From Candidatus Cloacimonadota bacterium (GTDB lineage: Bacteria > Cloacimonadota > Cloacimonadia > Cloacimonadales > Cloacimonadaceae): DNA of 49,676 nt. Below the pieces are notes generated by a model. The model made no database searches, was not told the DNA's origin, and saw only the letters and a program-made list of their open reading frames with translations. Made by a program: the position numbers and the translations under genes. This document shows, piece by piece, positions 33,548 through 42,322 of the stretch; positions within the stretch are counted from its first letter, which is position 1; each line of letters opens with the position of its first letter. The DNA lies in contig JAGOKK010000006.1 of NCBI GenBank assembly GCA_017994635.1, positions 1-49,676 on the forward strand, in the 5' to 3' direction.

Positions 33548-34866
33548 GCCTTCTTCCAGTACAGCTTCATAAACTCATCTTTGATTCCGATTTCTGCCTG
33601 GCTGAAGTGTCTTTGGAAGAGCTTCCAGGCAGTATCAAGCATGGTGTCGGTATCGATATTTACGTCGATGGCAAGGATTTCATTGGAGTACTCTTTGGCA
33701 AAGTCCAATACGCGTTCGTCGTAGTCTGAGAGATCAAACCCGTTTTCCAGTTTTGTCTTGGCATTGGCAGCATCGGCATACAAACGAACTGCTGTATTCA
33801 TTACCTGGGGATGATCGGCACGAGTCTTTTTCCCTATCACCAGCTGTTTCAAACGAGATAGCGAGCGGAATGGATCCACGATCACCTTTGATATATCCGT
33901 ATCACGTTTCAGGAATAGCTGTCCTTCAGTGATGTACCCCGTATTATCAGGAATGGCGTGAGTAATATCTCCACCAGAGAGGGTGGTAACCGCGATAATA
34001 GTGATTGATCCGCCGTCTGGGAATTGCACGGCTTTTTCGTAAAGCTTAGCCAGATCACTATACAGTGAGCCGGGCATGGAATCTTTGGAGGGAATCTGAT
34101 CCATACGGTTCGAAACGATCGAAAGTGCATCGCAATAAAGGGTCATATCGGTGAGTAGCACCAGCACTTTCTCGTTTTTTTCCGCAGCGAAGTACTCAGC
34201 GGCTGAAAGAGCCATATTTGGTACGAGCAAACGTTCCACAGTAGGATCTTCAGTGGTATTTACAAACGAGATGATGCGATCAATCACGCCAGCGTTTTCA
34301 AAGGCGTGTTTATAAAAAAGATAGTCATCATTGGAAAGCCCCATACCGCCAAGGATGATCTTATCACTCTTCGCGCGCAGGGCCACCATCGCCATCACTT
34401 CATTGTAGGGCTGGTCAGGATCGGCAAAGAAGGGGATCTTTTGTCCTGTGACCAGTGTGTTATTTAAGTCAATGCCCGCGATACCGGTGGCAATCAGTTC
34501 AGAAGGCTGTTTACGACGAACCGGATTCACTGATGGACCGCCAATCTCCACTTCTTCACCGGATACGTCCGGGCCGCCATCTATGGGATCGCCATAGGCA
34601 TTGAAGAAACGTCCAGCCAGATCGGTACCCACTTTCAGGGTTGGGGCCTGACCAAAAAAGACTACTTCGGCATCGGTTCCGATGTTTTCAGTACCGGCAA
34701 AGATCTGCAGGGTCACGTCTTCACCAACGATTTTCACGACCTGCGCCAGGCGTCCTGCTACCGTAGCCAATTCATCGTTTCCGACGTCAGAGGCTCTGAC
34801 GGTACAGGTGGCCTTGGTAATGGAATTGAGCTTAGTATAGATCTTTTGAAAAGCTTGTGTTGCCAT
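33544..34866 (-). CDS. atpB: V-type ATPase subunit B (non-catalytic)
   Basis: A 440-residue non-catalytic nucleotide-binding subunit. It has a beta-barrel N-terminal domain, the segment QKIPFFADPDQPYNE in place of a true P-loop, and the conserved ESMPGSLYSDLA-like region (KDSMPGSLYSDLAKLYE). It lacks the Walker A lysine found in subunit A, as expected. Length is normal (430-460). The ATG overlaps the subunit A stop by one base, with GGAGAG upstream. Confidence 0.96.
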   Translation of the reverse strand: MATQAFQKIYTKLNSITKATCTVRASDVGNDELATVAGRLAQVVKIVGEDVTLQIFAGTENIGTDAEVVFFGQAPTLKVGTDLAGRFFNAYGDPIDGGPDVSGEEVEIGGPSVNPVRRKQPSELIATGIAGIDLNNTLVTGQKIPFFADPDQPYNEVMAMVALRAKSDKIILGGMGLSNDDYLFYKHAFENAGVIDRIISFVNTTEDPTVERLLVPNMALSAAEYFAAEKNEKVLVLLTDMTLYCDALSIVSNRMDQIPSKDSMPGSLYSDLAKLYEKAVQFPDGGSITIIAVTTLSGGDITHAIPDNTGYITEGQLFLKRDTDISKVIVDPFRSLSRLKQLVIGKKTRADHPQVMNTAVRLYADAANAKTKLENGFDLSDYDERVLDFAKEYSNEILAIDVNIDTDTMLDTAWKLFQRHFSQAEIGIKDEFMKLYWKKA

Positions 34867-36620
34867 TATTTAGCTCTCCTTTCCTCGAGTGTGTTCTTCA
34901 GGTCGTTCTCGTATTTCTTGAAGTCCTGACTGTCAAATTCCACATAGTTCATCTGCTTACATATATTGGTTATCTTGATGTAGTATGGCATCACTTCCTC
35001 AAAGCTTTCAAATACAAAATCCATAGCGCAGATGCCCAGAATCAATTCCAGCATGTATTCCTGACGCTTCATAGGTGTGGATTGATCGATCTTGTCAAAA
35101 CCGTCCTGTTGCAGGATGATACGGTCCACAAGCTCGCTTTTCCAGTATTTGTCATGATAAGCCAGCGGTACGCCGTCGTCACCGAGGATATTGATCTGTT
35201 CCTGCGCTTCACGTCCGCGGAGCAGGATGTCCTTGGTGTGCACCACATCATTTACCCAGTTCGGGTTCACGTTTGTATTCAGATATTCCATCACTTCAGG
35301 ATATTCGAGGTACTTACTGTAGGAATCTATCGGGTCCACGGCAGGATAACGCTTACTATCGGCACGGGCCTGAGAAAGAGCGTAGAAACATCGGGCAGCC
35401 TTTTTGGTGGATTCGGTAACGGGTTCCTTCAGGTTGCCACCGGCGGGTGATACTGTACCGATAAAGGTGATGGAACCTGTGGCTCCGCCCTTCAAGTACA
35501 CAAATCCCGCCCGGGAGTAGAAGTTGGACACGATGGCCGGCAGATCCATGGGGAAGGCATCAGGGCCGGGGAGCTCTTCCATGCGGTTACTCATTTCACG
35601 CAAGGCTTGTGCCCAGCGGGAGGTGGAATCAGCGAGAAGCAATACCTTGAGACCCATGTTCCGGTAGTATTCGGCGATGGTCATGGCAGTATATACCGAA
35701 GCTTCACGTGCTGCTACCGGCATGTTTGATGTATTACAAATAATAATGGTACGCTCCATCAGCTTGCGTCCGGTACGAGGATCATCAAGCTCAGGAAACT
35801 CCACAAACATCTCCACCACCTCATTTGCACGTTCACCGCAAGCAGCAAAAATGATCATATCGGCATCGGCGTTTTTGGAGATGGAGTGCTGCAACACGGT
35901 CTTTCCCGCACCGAAGGGACCGGGAATAAAGCCTGTGCCACCCTCTACCATCGGATTGAGAGTGTCCAAAGTACGCACCCCGGTTTCCATCAGTTTAAAG
36001 GGACGGGGTTTTTCAGTGTAACACTTGATGGGTATCTTCACCGGCCATCTCTGGATCATGTTCAGTTCGATATCATTGCCTTCGGAATCGGTGATCGTTG
36101 CGATGGTTGCTGTGATCGGGTGTGTGCCTTTGGGCGCCATGCTTTTCACTGTGTACTCGCCCTCAAATCCGAAGGGGACCATGATCTTGTGTGATATCCA
36201 GCTTTCGGGAACGCTGCCTAGCCAGTCTCCGCCACTCACTTTGTCGCCGGGCTTGGCCAGAGGAGTGAATTCCCAAGTGGAATCTTCATCCAGGGGATCC
36301 GTGTACTCACCACGGGTGAGGAAAACACCCTGCATCTTGTTCAGGTCGTTCTGCAATCCATCGTAATTTTTGGAAAGCATACCGGGACCCAGCTTAACTT
36401 CCAGCATGTGGTCTGTAAACTCTACCGTATCTCCCGGTCTGAGGCCGCGTGTGCTTTCAAACACCTGCGTATAGGCAGTGTTTCCCAGCACCTTAATCAC
36501 TTCGGCCATCAGCTTTACTCCGCCCAGATTGATGTAGCAGATCTCGTTTTGGGACACAGGGCCCGATACTTCTACTTGCACCAAATTGGCGATAATTCCT
36601 TTCACTATACCTTTGGTCAT
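34866..36620 (-). CDS. atpA: V-type ATPase subunit A (catalytic)
   Basis: A 584-residue catalytic subunit. It has the Walker A motif GPFGAGKT at 234-241, CGERANE at 261-267 with the catalytic Glu, and the ADSTSRWAQALRE segment at 330-342. The V/A-specific non-homologous insert before the P-loop (about 115-190) distinguishes it from F-type beta. Three copies alternate with subunit B. GAAGG lies eight bases before the ATG. It follows the DUF2764 gene by 11 bases. Confidence 0.97.
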   Translation of the reverse strand: MTKGIVKGIIANLVQVEVSGPVSQNEICYINLGGVKLMAEVIKVLGNTAYTQVFESTRGLRPGDTVEFTDHMLEVKLGPGMLSKNYDGLQNDLNKMQGVFLTRGEYTDPLDEDSTWEFTPLAKPGDKVSGGDWLGSVPESWISHKIMVPFGFEGEYTVKSMAPKGTHPITATIATITDSEGNDIELNMIQRWPVKIPIKCYTEKPRPFKLMETGVRTLDTLNPMVEGGTGFIPGPFGAGKTVLQHSISKNADADMIIFAACGERANEVVEMFVEFPELDDPRTGRKLMERTIIICNTSNMPVAAREASVYTAMTIAEYYRNMGLKVLLLADSTSRWAQALREMSNRMEELPGPDAFPMDLPAIVSNFYSRAGFVYLKGGATGSITFIGTVSPAGGNLKEPVTESTKKAARCFYALSQARADSKRYPAVDPIDSYSKYLEYPEVMEYLNTNVNPNWVNDVVHTKDILLRGREAQEQINILGDDGVPLAYHDKYWKSELVDRIILQQDGFDKIDQSTPMKRQEYMLELILGICAMDFVFESFEEVMPYYIKITNICKQMNYVEFDSQDFKKYENDLKNTLEERRAK

Positions 36621-36631
36621 CGTGTTACCTT

Positions 36632-37510
36632 CTATTTATGCTTAATTTTTATATTGAAATCTTCAGGAAAACTAAAGCTGTTTTCCAGCTTATCCAAGGT
36701 GTCTTGAAACACTTCTTTTCCCAAGTCAGCATCAGCTTTCAGCCAGCGATTGACCAGGCGCAGTTTGGTGTAATACCCTAGGATGCGATCGATATTGAAG
36801 TACTCGAAAAAGTTCTGTTGGTCGATCCATTTGGCTCGGAACACATCGTAACCCCGTTCCCGGTACAGGATATTGTTTTGTTCCCAGATTCGTATAATGC
36901 TATCAAACACGGGATGATCCTTACCCAACCCAAAATCCGCCGCGTGGCTTTTGGCGATGTTTTGCACATCTTCATCATCTCCGATGAGATACTGCGCAAA
37001 CTCAATATTGTGGTGTCGGGCATTGATGGCAGCTAGGATGTTCTTGATGGTACGTTGCAGTTCAAACCACTTGTTGATAAAGCTATTAGGGTGCTTGGCA
37101 GTATAAGTGAACAAGCCAGAAAGTAGCTCGTGTTCCACCTGCTCTCGGGGAGGCATATCCTCACAGGATAGGGCTTTGACCAGAATGTCAGCGATAAAAG
37201 AGGGAAGTCCAGAAAAATGCGGTGGTATATCAAGATCTCTATTATCCAACCTGGCAAGGAGATATAAACGGTATTCTTCCCAAAACTCGCGAGCATAAAT
37301 ACCTTCAGGATCGGGATCCCGATCGTCCTTGTACAAGTATCCAAGCAGGTTTTGCATATCCTCAGGCAGATGCAATAACATCAGCAACGCGAAATCTCTG
37401 TCACTAAGCTGGGCTGCAGCATCCTGCCTGAACTGCTCCGGAGTATAGCTGAGCTTTGTATCGTCCAGCGAGATGCCTGGCAAGCCGGCGATAAAGTAAT
37501 AGTACTGCAT
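36632..37510 (-). CDS. DUF2764 protein of the V-ATPase operon
   Basis: A 292-residue protein of the DUF2764 family, which occurs in bacterial V-type ATPase operons of the Bacteroidetes and Chlamydia type between subunits E and A. The start MQYYYFIAGLPGI is typical. The protein is helical and charged, without membrane segments. Because the operon encodes no subunit C, a stand-in for C (the link between the rotor and the membrane ring) is an attractive but unproven role. An in-frame GTG two codons upstream is less likely as start. It follows subunit E by 8 bases. Confidence 0.85.
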   Translation of the reverse strand: MQYYYFIAGLPGISLDDTKLSYTPEQFRQDAAAQLSDRDFALLMLLHLPEDMQNLLGYLYKDDRDPDPEGIYAREFWEEYRLYLLARLDNRDLDIPPHFSGLPSFIADILVKALSCEDMPPREQVEHELLSGLFTYTAKHPNSFINKWFELQRTIKNILAAINARHHNIEFAQYLIGDDEDVQNIAKSHAADFGLGKDHPVFDSIIRIWEQNNILYRERGYDVFRAKWIDQQNFFEYFNIDRILGYYTKLRLVNRWLKADADLGKEVFQDTLDKLENSFSFPEDFNIKIKHK

Positions 37511-37518
37511 GGCCACTA

Positions 37519-38118
37519 CTAGCTTTCGAAAAGAATTTTAGCCGTACGGGGACGTAAGTAGTTCTTGAAGAGATTGGCAAAGTCTTCGTCACTGAAACTT
37601 AGCTTGTAGCTGCCATCCATGGGGGAGATGCTGAATCCGGATTTGATCTGAGGGTTAAAATCGATATTTAGCTTACCCTCAAAGCTCTCCTTCACTGATG
37701 CCATGAACGCCGAATCCAGCTTCGCTTCCAAGGACTTGGCAAGGCTGAGATTTGCGCCGGATTGTTTCCAACTGCCCAAGGCTTCTTTCACCAGTTCCTG
37801 AACGAAGTGAACATCTGAAAAGGCAACTTTTGCACCAGTGTCGATGTTTTTCAACATCAGGATATCAGTGATCTTTTGTTTCATGGCGCTCAGGGTGTGA
37901 TTGCCAGCCATTTTGAGATCACCTTCGGTGTTTTTCTTCAGCTCGGCAGCTTGTTTGGTGGCATCTGCCAGCTTCGCATCTGCTTCAGCCTTGGCTTTAT
38001 CTACAATAGCCTGGGCTTCGGACTTGGCTTTATCCAATATCTTCTCAGCTTCGGCGTTTGCTTTGGCTACGCCTTCCTCATAAACCTTGCTTAAGAGTTC
38101 TTGCAACTGATCGTTCAT
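37519..38118 (-). CDS. atpE: V-type ATPase subunit E (peripheral stalk)
   Basis: A 199-residue protein. The N-terminal third (about 8-75) is an Ala/Lys/Glu-rich coiled coil with hendecad-like repeats (AKANAEAEKILDKAKSE), and the rest is a globular alpha/beta domain that caps the peripheral stalk. This fits subunit E; the partner coiled-coil subunit G/H is not encoded in the operon. GGAGATGA precedes the ATG. It is the first gene of the operon, with a putative promoter 37 bases upstream. Confidence 0.87.
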   Translation of the reverse strand: MNDQLQELLSKVYEEGVAKANAEAEKILDKAKSEAQAIVDKAKAEADAKLADATKQAAELKKNTEGDLKMAGNHTLSAMKQKITDILMLKNIDTGAKVAFSDVHFVQELVKEALGSWKQSGANLSLAKSLEAKLDSAFMASVKESFEGKLNIDFNPQIKSGFSISPMDGSYKLSFSDEDFANLFKNYLRPRTAKILFES

Positions 38119-38154
38119 AAGAGGTCATCTCCAGTAAATTCGCTTTTGTCTCAA

Positions 38155-38181
38155 GTAATAATTCTATCAGAAAGCTGTCAA
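38155..38181 (-). promoter_or_regulatory. Putative promoter of the V-ATPase operon
   Basis: Read on the minus strand: a perfect TTGACA (38176-38181), 15 bases, then TATTAC (38155-38160), ending about 37 bases before the subunit E start. The spacer is short, like that proposed for the cold-shock gene. Confidence 0.45.
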
Positions 38182-38460
38182 TGACTTTGTTGGTATATCG
38201 ACACAATAATATCGATATAATTATGTTTAAAGCCAAGTGGCTCTATGAATTAGGAATCTGGTGATTTATTCACTAGTGATGGGCATATTCTCGCACTTCT
38301 GACTTGGTTCTCCCCTCTCGAGCTCTCGATCAAGCCTTGATTAATCCCTAATTGGTAGGGCTTGAGATTGGCATGATGGGAAAGTGATATACGCCGTCAA
38401 GAGATGGGGGGATCACTAGAACCTGATTGTGGCAATCCCACAGTGACTGGAGTAGAGCAG
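38182..38460. other. Intergenic region between ABC exporter and V-ATPase operon
   Basis: The whole gap is about 340 bases. Besides the promoter near 38155-38181 it holds an AT-rich stretch (38195-38235, with two TATCGA boxes) and an inverted pair TCAAGCC/GGCTTGA at about 38330-38365 separated by 22 bases. The small dyad TGTGG/CCACA just before 38450 may serve as a weak end for the exporter transcript. No coding frame is credible. Confidence 0.5.
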
Positions 38461-40215
38461 CTATTTCTTTAGGTGTTCGTGTAAGAAATCGTGGTACTCG
38501 CTATTCCCAAACACCAGTTCTTCGTGCTTGGCTTTATGCCCCCGGCCTTTACTATCGATGAAGAGTACAGAATCCACATAACGCAGAGTAGATAACCGGT
38601 GTGAGATCACGATCGCTGCGGTATCGGGATAATGAATATTGATGGCTTGCCAGAGCTTCTCCTCGTTTTCGGCATCCAGGGAAGCAGTGATATCGTCCAG
38701 AATGAGTAGTTTGGGTTTCTTGATCAATGCTCTGGCGATGGTGACGCGTTGCTTTTGGCCACCCGAAACGTCTAAACCGCGATGTCCGACCCTAGTATTG
38801 TCTTTATCTGGAAAGAGGGCGATCTCGCTGCTCAACTGCGCTGTATCCATGGCTATCTGATATTCATCTTCACTGGCTTGATCATTGGCAAGCATCACGT
38901 TATCTTTGATGCTGCCGCTAAACAGCGATGGCTCCTGAGGCACATAAGCCACAACATCGCGCAGACTCTTTATCTGCAGCGTTTCGATGTCTGCGCCGTT
39001 TACCCGTATTTGTCCCTGATCGATGGGGAGCAAGCCCAGGATCAGGTTTGCCACTGTGCTTTTACCTGCTCCTGTAGCTCCTAAGATCAGCATTCGTTCC
39101 GGAATGGCAAGCTCAAAACTGAGTTCATCGAGCACCTTGTCTTCCTTGCCGGGATAGCGGAAGCTGACTTGATCAAAGGCCAGGGATGTGAATTCTGTCA
39201 CAGGATTGCCGTAGCTCTCATCCTTGTTAAAGGTGGGGAAGTGCTTCATCTCTTCCAGGCGGTCGATATTTACAAAAGCCTGTTTCCCGGAGACGAAAAG
39301 TTGGGGCAGATCGAGCAGAGGATAGATCATCATGGAGAGATAGGTGTAGAAGAGGAAGAAGGTACCCACAGAGATCTCTCCCTTTACAGCCATGAAGCCA
39401 CCAAACATGATCACGCCTATCTGGGCAAAATAATCGATGTATTGATAGATCAGCGATAGTACTGCGTTCAGCCTTACCACGCTCATTTCTGTCTTGAAAC
39501 GATTGGCGAGGGCGATATCGAAAAAGCGGTTGTACTTCTCTTCACTCACAAAGGATTTCACGATGCGAATGCCGGAAAAGCTCATCTCCAATTGGCTGTT
39601 GATGTCGGAGATTGCTCGTTGATTCTTCTCAAAGTTCGTGTATAATTTCTCACTGGTGAAGTAGAAGACTATCATCATCAGTGGCAGCGGCGCGATGGAC
39701 AGAAGGGTTAGTTTGACGTTGATGCTAAACATCACGACCAGTGAAAAGAGGATCATCGAGAAGGAATTGAAGGCTCTGAAGATACCGCTGCATAGGAACC
39801 AGGATATCTTGGGGAAATCCGAAAGATCGTCCGTGAGACGGGTAACGATGTCGCCCGTGCGGAAGTGTTGGAAAAATCGGAAATCCTTGCCCGCGATAAA
39901 CTTGAAATAAAGCATGCGGAGAGTGTGTTCAAAGCGTAAGTTTACAAGGGCACGTACGCAGGGGTAAAATCCTGTGAGGAATTGAGCAGCGCCGATGGCA
40001 AGAAAGAGCCAAATCACGCTGTTGACATCATTCATCGGCTGAGGGTAGGAAGCCGGATTCTGCAAGATATCGCGCAAAAGGTCAATCATGCGTTTAAAAG
40101 CATAGGGATACGCGATGGATACGGCTGAAGACGCCAGGGTGAAGAGCACCATGATCAGGACGAACCAGATATTTGCTTTGTACTGTGTGAAAACCCACTT
40201 CAAATGCTTATTCAT
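38461..40215 (-). CDS. ABC exporter half-transporter with degenerate Walker B
   Basis: A 584-residue half-transporter: six membrane helices (about 15-305) and a C-terminal ATPase. It has Walker A GATGAGKST and the canonical signature VSGGQKQRV, but Walker B reads LLILDDITASLD, so the catalytic Glu is Asp. The H-loop His (ISHRLSTL) is kept. An E-to-D change in one subunit is the hallmark of heterodimeric exporters such as TM287/288 and BmrCD. Its start overlaps the stop of the upstream partner by 8 bases, so the two are made together. Substrate is unknown: lipids, peptides or drugs. Confidence 0.92.
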   Translation of the reverse strand: MNKHLKWVFTQYKANIWFVLIMVLFTLASSAVSIAYPYAFKRMIDLLRDILQNPASYPQPMNDVNSVIWLFLAIGAAQFLTGFYPCVRALVNLRFEHTLRMLYFKFIAGKDFRFFQHFRTGDIVTRLTDDLSDFPKISWFLCSGIFRAFNSFSMILFSLVVMFSINVKLTLLSIAPLPLMMIVFYFTSEKLYTNFEKNQRAISDINSQLEMSFSGIRIVKSFVSEEKYNRFFDIALANRFKTEMSVVRLNAVLSLIYQYIDYFAQIGVIMFGGFMAVKGEISVGTFFLFYTYLSMMIYPLLDLPQLFVSGKQAFVNIDRLEEMKHFPTFNKDESYGNPVTEFTSLAFDQVSFRYPGKEDKVLDELSFELAIPERMLILGATGAGKSTVANLILGLLPIDQGQIRVNGADIETLQIKSLRDVVAYVPQEPSLFSGSIKDNVMLANDQASEDEYQIAMDTAQLSSEIALFPDKDNTRVGHRGLDVSGGQKQRVTIARALIKKPKLLILDDITASLDAENEEKLWQAINIHYPDTAAIVISHRLSTLRYVDSVLFIDSKGRGHKAKHEELVFGNSEYHDFLHEHLKK

Positions 40216-41965
40216 GGTCTTCTCCCACCAGTTGCAATTCCACCAGCTTGCAGTATTCAGGGCTTAGTTTCATAAGCTCTGCGTGCTTGCCCCGGGCTAG
40301 AATCTTCCCATTACTGAAGTACAATATCTCATCTGCGTCCAGTACGGAGGTCAAGCGATGTGCCACTACTACTGCGGTTTTTCCCTTGAAGACCTTTTGC
40401 ATCGTGCGCTGGATCTTAGCTTCTGTCTGGGGATCGATGGAAGCTGTGGCTTCGTCCATGATGATTATCTCGCTATTGAAGGCTAGCGCGCGGGCAAAAG
40501 AGATGAGTTGCTTTTCGCCCTGCGAGATGTTCTGCCCCCGCTCCGCCAATTCGCTATTCAATCCGTCTGGCAATTGCGCGATAAAATCATCGAGTTGCAC
40601 AACCGATACGGCTTTCTTAACCTCTTCTTCAGGCACAGTATCGTTGTATACTCTGATGTTTTCCAGGATCGATCCCGGGAAGAGGAATATATCCTGCAGA
40701 ATGAGCCCGATCTTTCGGCGCCAGGCTCGGAAATCCAGATTGTCGATAGGGGTATCATCGATCAGAATGCGCCCTTTTTGCACGTGGTAAAATCCACAGA
40801 GCAGACTCACAGTAGTCGTTTTCCCACTTCCTGAAGCTCCCACCAGGGCGATCTTGCGCCCCTTTGGGATGGTGAATGACACATCCTTTAGGATCCAATC
40901 CTCGTCCTTGTAGGCAAAGCTGACGTTCTCAAAGCGGATTTCCCGTTCGAATGAAGGGAGTAGATTGCCATGATAGGTTTCGTCCTCAGTGCTAAGTTCT
41001 GTAAGCTCCAGTATGCGTTTCAGAGACACAAAGCTTCGCTGCATCTGCATCACATTTTCTGATAGATGCATCAACGGCCATACCATGCGATAAATGTATT
41101 GGATAAAGACAATCAGGGTACCTAGAGTGGCTACTCCAGCGATGATCTTGGGCGCGGAGATCCAGATCACGATCACTACGAAGAGCACGTTGAAAAAAAA
41201 CATGAAGAAACTCTGCGCACCGTACTCAATGAAAGAAGTCTTGGTCTCAAGGTTCTTCTTGGCCCGGCTGGCTACCTCCAGATCCTTGGTGATTCTGTCT
41301 TGTTGATTGAGGGCCTGGATCATGTGCATACCCTGAACATAATCGGTGATCTTGGCGGTCACAATGGCGTACTTTTCCCGGATCTGTCGAAAGAACTTGG
41401 AGATATAGCGGAATAAGAAGGAATAGGACACCATGCTGACAATGATGATGGGAAGGATGTAGATAGTGGTTTGCCAATCGCGTACGAAAAGCACTACGAA
41501 TACTCCCACGAAAAACAGGATATTGCCCATGATCGTGATGGAGAGATCGCTAAACAGCACCTTTACCCTCTCACTGTCACTTTCCACACGTGCGATCAGT
41601 TCTCCTACGGGTTGCTTATTAAACCAGGGCACGGGAAGCTTTAACAGGTGGCGAAACACGTCACCTTTGAACTTGGTGATTACCTTGATACCCAGACGAC
41701 TGAGCAATACGATCTGTAGATATGAAAGCAAGCCAGAGATGAGTACTACTCCGATGAACATGATCCCATACTGCATCATCTCCCGCATATCTTGATTGGG
41801 TATGCTTTTGTCGATGATCAGTGCCAGGATGAGTGGATCCACCAAACGCAAGGCTGAGGTAACCAACATGGCAAACAAACCAAAGAATAGAAGGCTCCTG
41901 TCCTTCTTGACGAAGGGATAGAGTAGTTTGATGTAGTAGATGAGACCGGGTTTCTGTTCTTTCAT
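40208..41965 (-). CDS. ABC exporter half-transporter with canonical Walker B
   Basis: A 585-residue partner of the previous protein with the same layout: membrane domain (about 20-310) and ATPase. Walker A is GASGSGKTT, Walker B is IIIMDEATASID with the catalytic Glu, and the H-loop His is present (VAHRLTSV). Its signature motif is ISQGEKQL instead of LSGGQ. In heterodimers the weak site combines the defective Walker B of one chain with the altered signature of the other, and that is exactly what this pair shows. AAGGA precedes the ATG. The pair is probably a two-gene operon. Confidence 0.92.
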   Translation of the reverse strand: MKEQKPGLIYYIKLLYPFVKKDRSLLFFGLFAMLVTSALRLVDPLILALIIDKSIPNQDMREMMQYGIMFIGVVLISGLLSYLQIVLLSRLGIKVITKFKGDVFRHLLKLPVPWFNKQPVGELIARVESDSERVKVLFSDLSITIMGNILFFVGVFVVLFVRDWQTTIYILPIIIVSMVSYSFLFRYISKFFRQIREKYAIVTAKITDYVQGMHMIQALNQQDRITKDLEVASRAKKNLETKTSFIEYGAQSFFMFFFNVLFVVIVIWISAPKIIAGVATLGTLIVFIQYIYRMVWPLMHLSENVMQMQRSFVSLKRILELTELSTEDETYHGNLLPSFEREIRFENVSFAYKDEDWILKDVSFTIPKGRKIALVGASGSGKTTTVSLLCGFYHVQKGRILIDDTPIDNLDFRAWRRKIGLILQDIFLFPGSILENIRVYNDTVPEEEVKKAVSVVQLDDFIAQLPDGLNSELAERGQNISQGEKQLISFARALAFNSEIIIMDEATASIDPQTEAKIQRTMQKVFKGKTAVVVAHRLTSVLDADEILYFSNGKILARGKHAELMKLSPEYCKLVELQLVGEDHE

Positions 41966-42200
41966 ATTCCTTGTCGTTCACTAAAAGCCGATACTTGGGG
42001 TTACCATCCCACTTATTTACGATTCTATACCCCGCAAATTATCCTCTGATCCGGGTTTGTGAATCATATCTGGATCAGGGGTTCACGCGCCACTATTCAG
42101 GATGAGATGGGGGATAAAGGGGATCCACATAACTTCTTCTGGCAGCTATAACGTCCATACGCCACCCCGCCATTGACCAAAGAACTGGGTGATACTAAAC

Positions 42201-42278
42201 TGGTCGGGATGAGAGGATTTGAACCTCCGACTTCTCGGTCCCGAACCGAGCGCGCTAACCGGACTGCGCTACATCCCG
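42201..42278 (-). tRNA. tRNA-Pro (anticodon CGG)
   Basis: On the minus strand: acceptor CGGGATG/CATCCCG, anticodon stem CTCGG/CCGAG with loop TTCGGGA, so the anticodon is CGG. The T arm GGAGG/CCTCT-type stem around TTCAAAT is followed by discriminator A and an encoded CCA. The 5-prime end and D arm (TAGCGCAG) are typical of proline tRNAs. It stands alone between the ABC exporter and the DUF4097-like gene. Confidence 0.95.
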
Positions 42279-42322
42279 ACCGTCGTTTAGCCACAATTTT
42301 CAGGCTCTGATTGCTGTCAAGA

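Noticed and set aside
40208-41965. MsbA homodimeric lipid flippase
   Set aside because: The paired defects in the two overlapping genes point to a heterodimer; a lipid A substrate is possible but not shown.
42097-42294. Minus-strand frame over tRNA-Pro
   Set aside because: It includes the whole tRNA gene; the apparent protein is a reading of the tRNA sequence.
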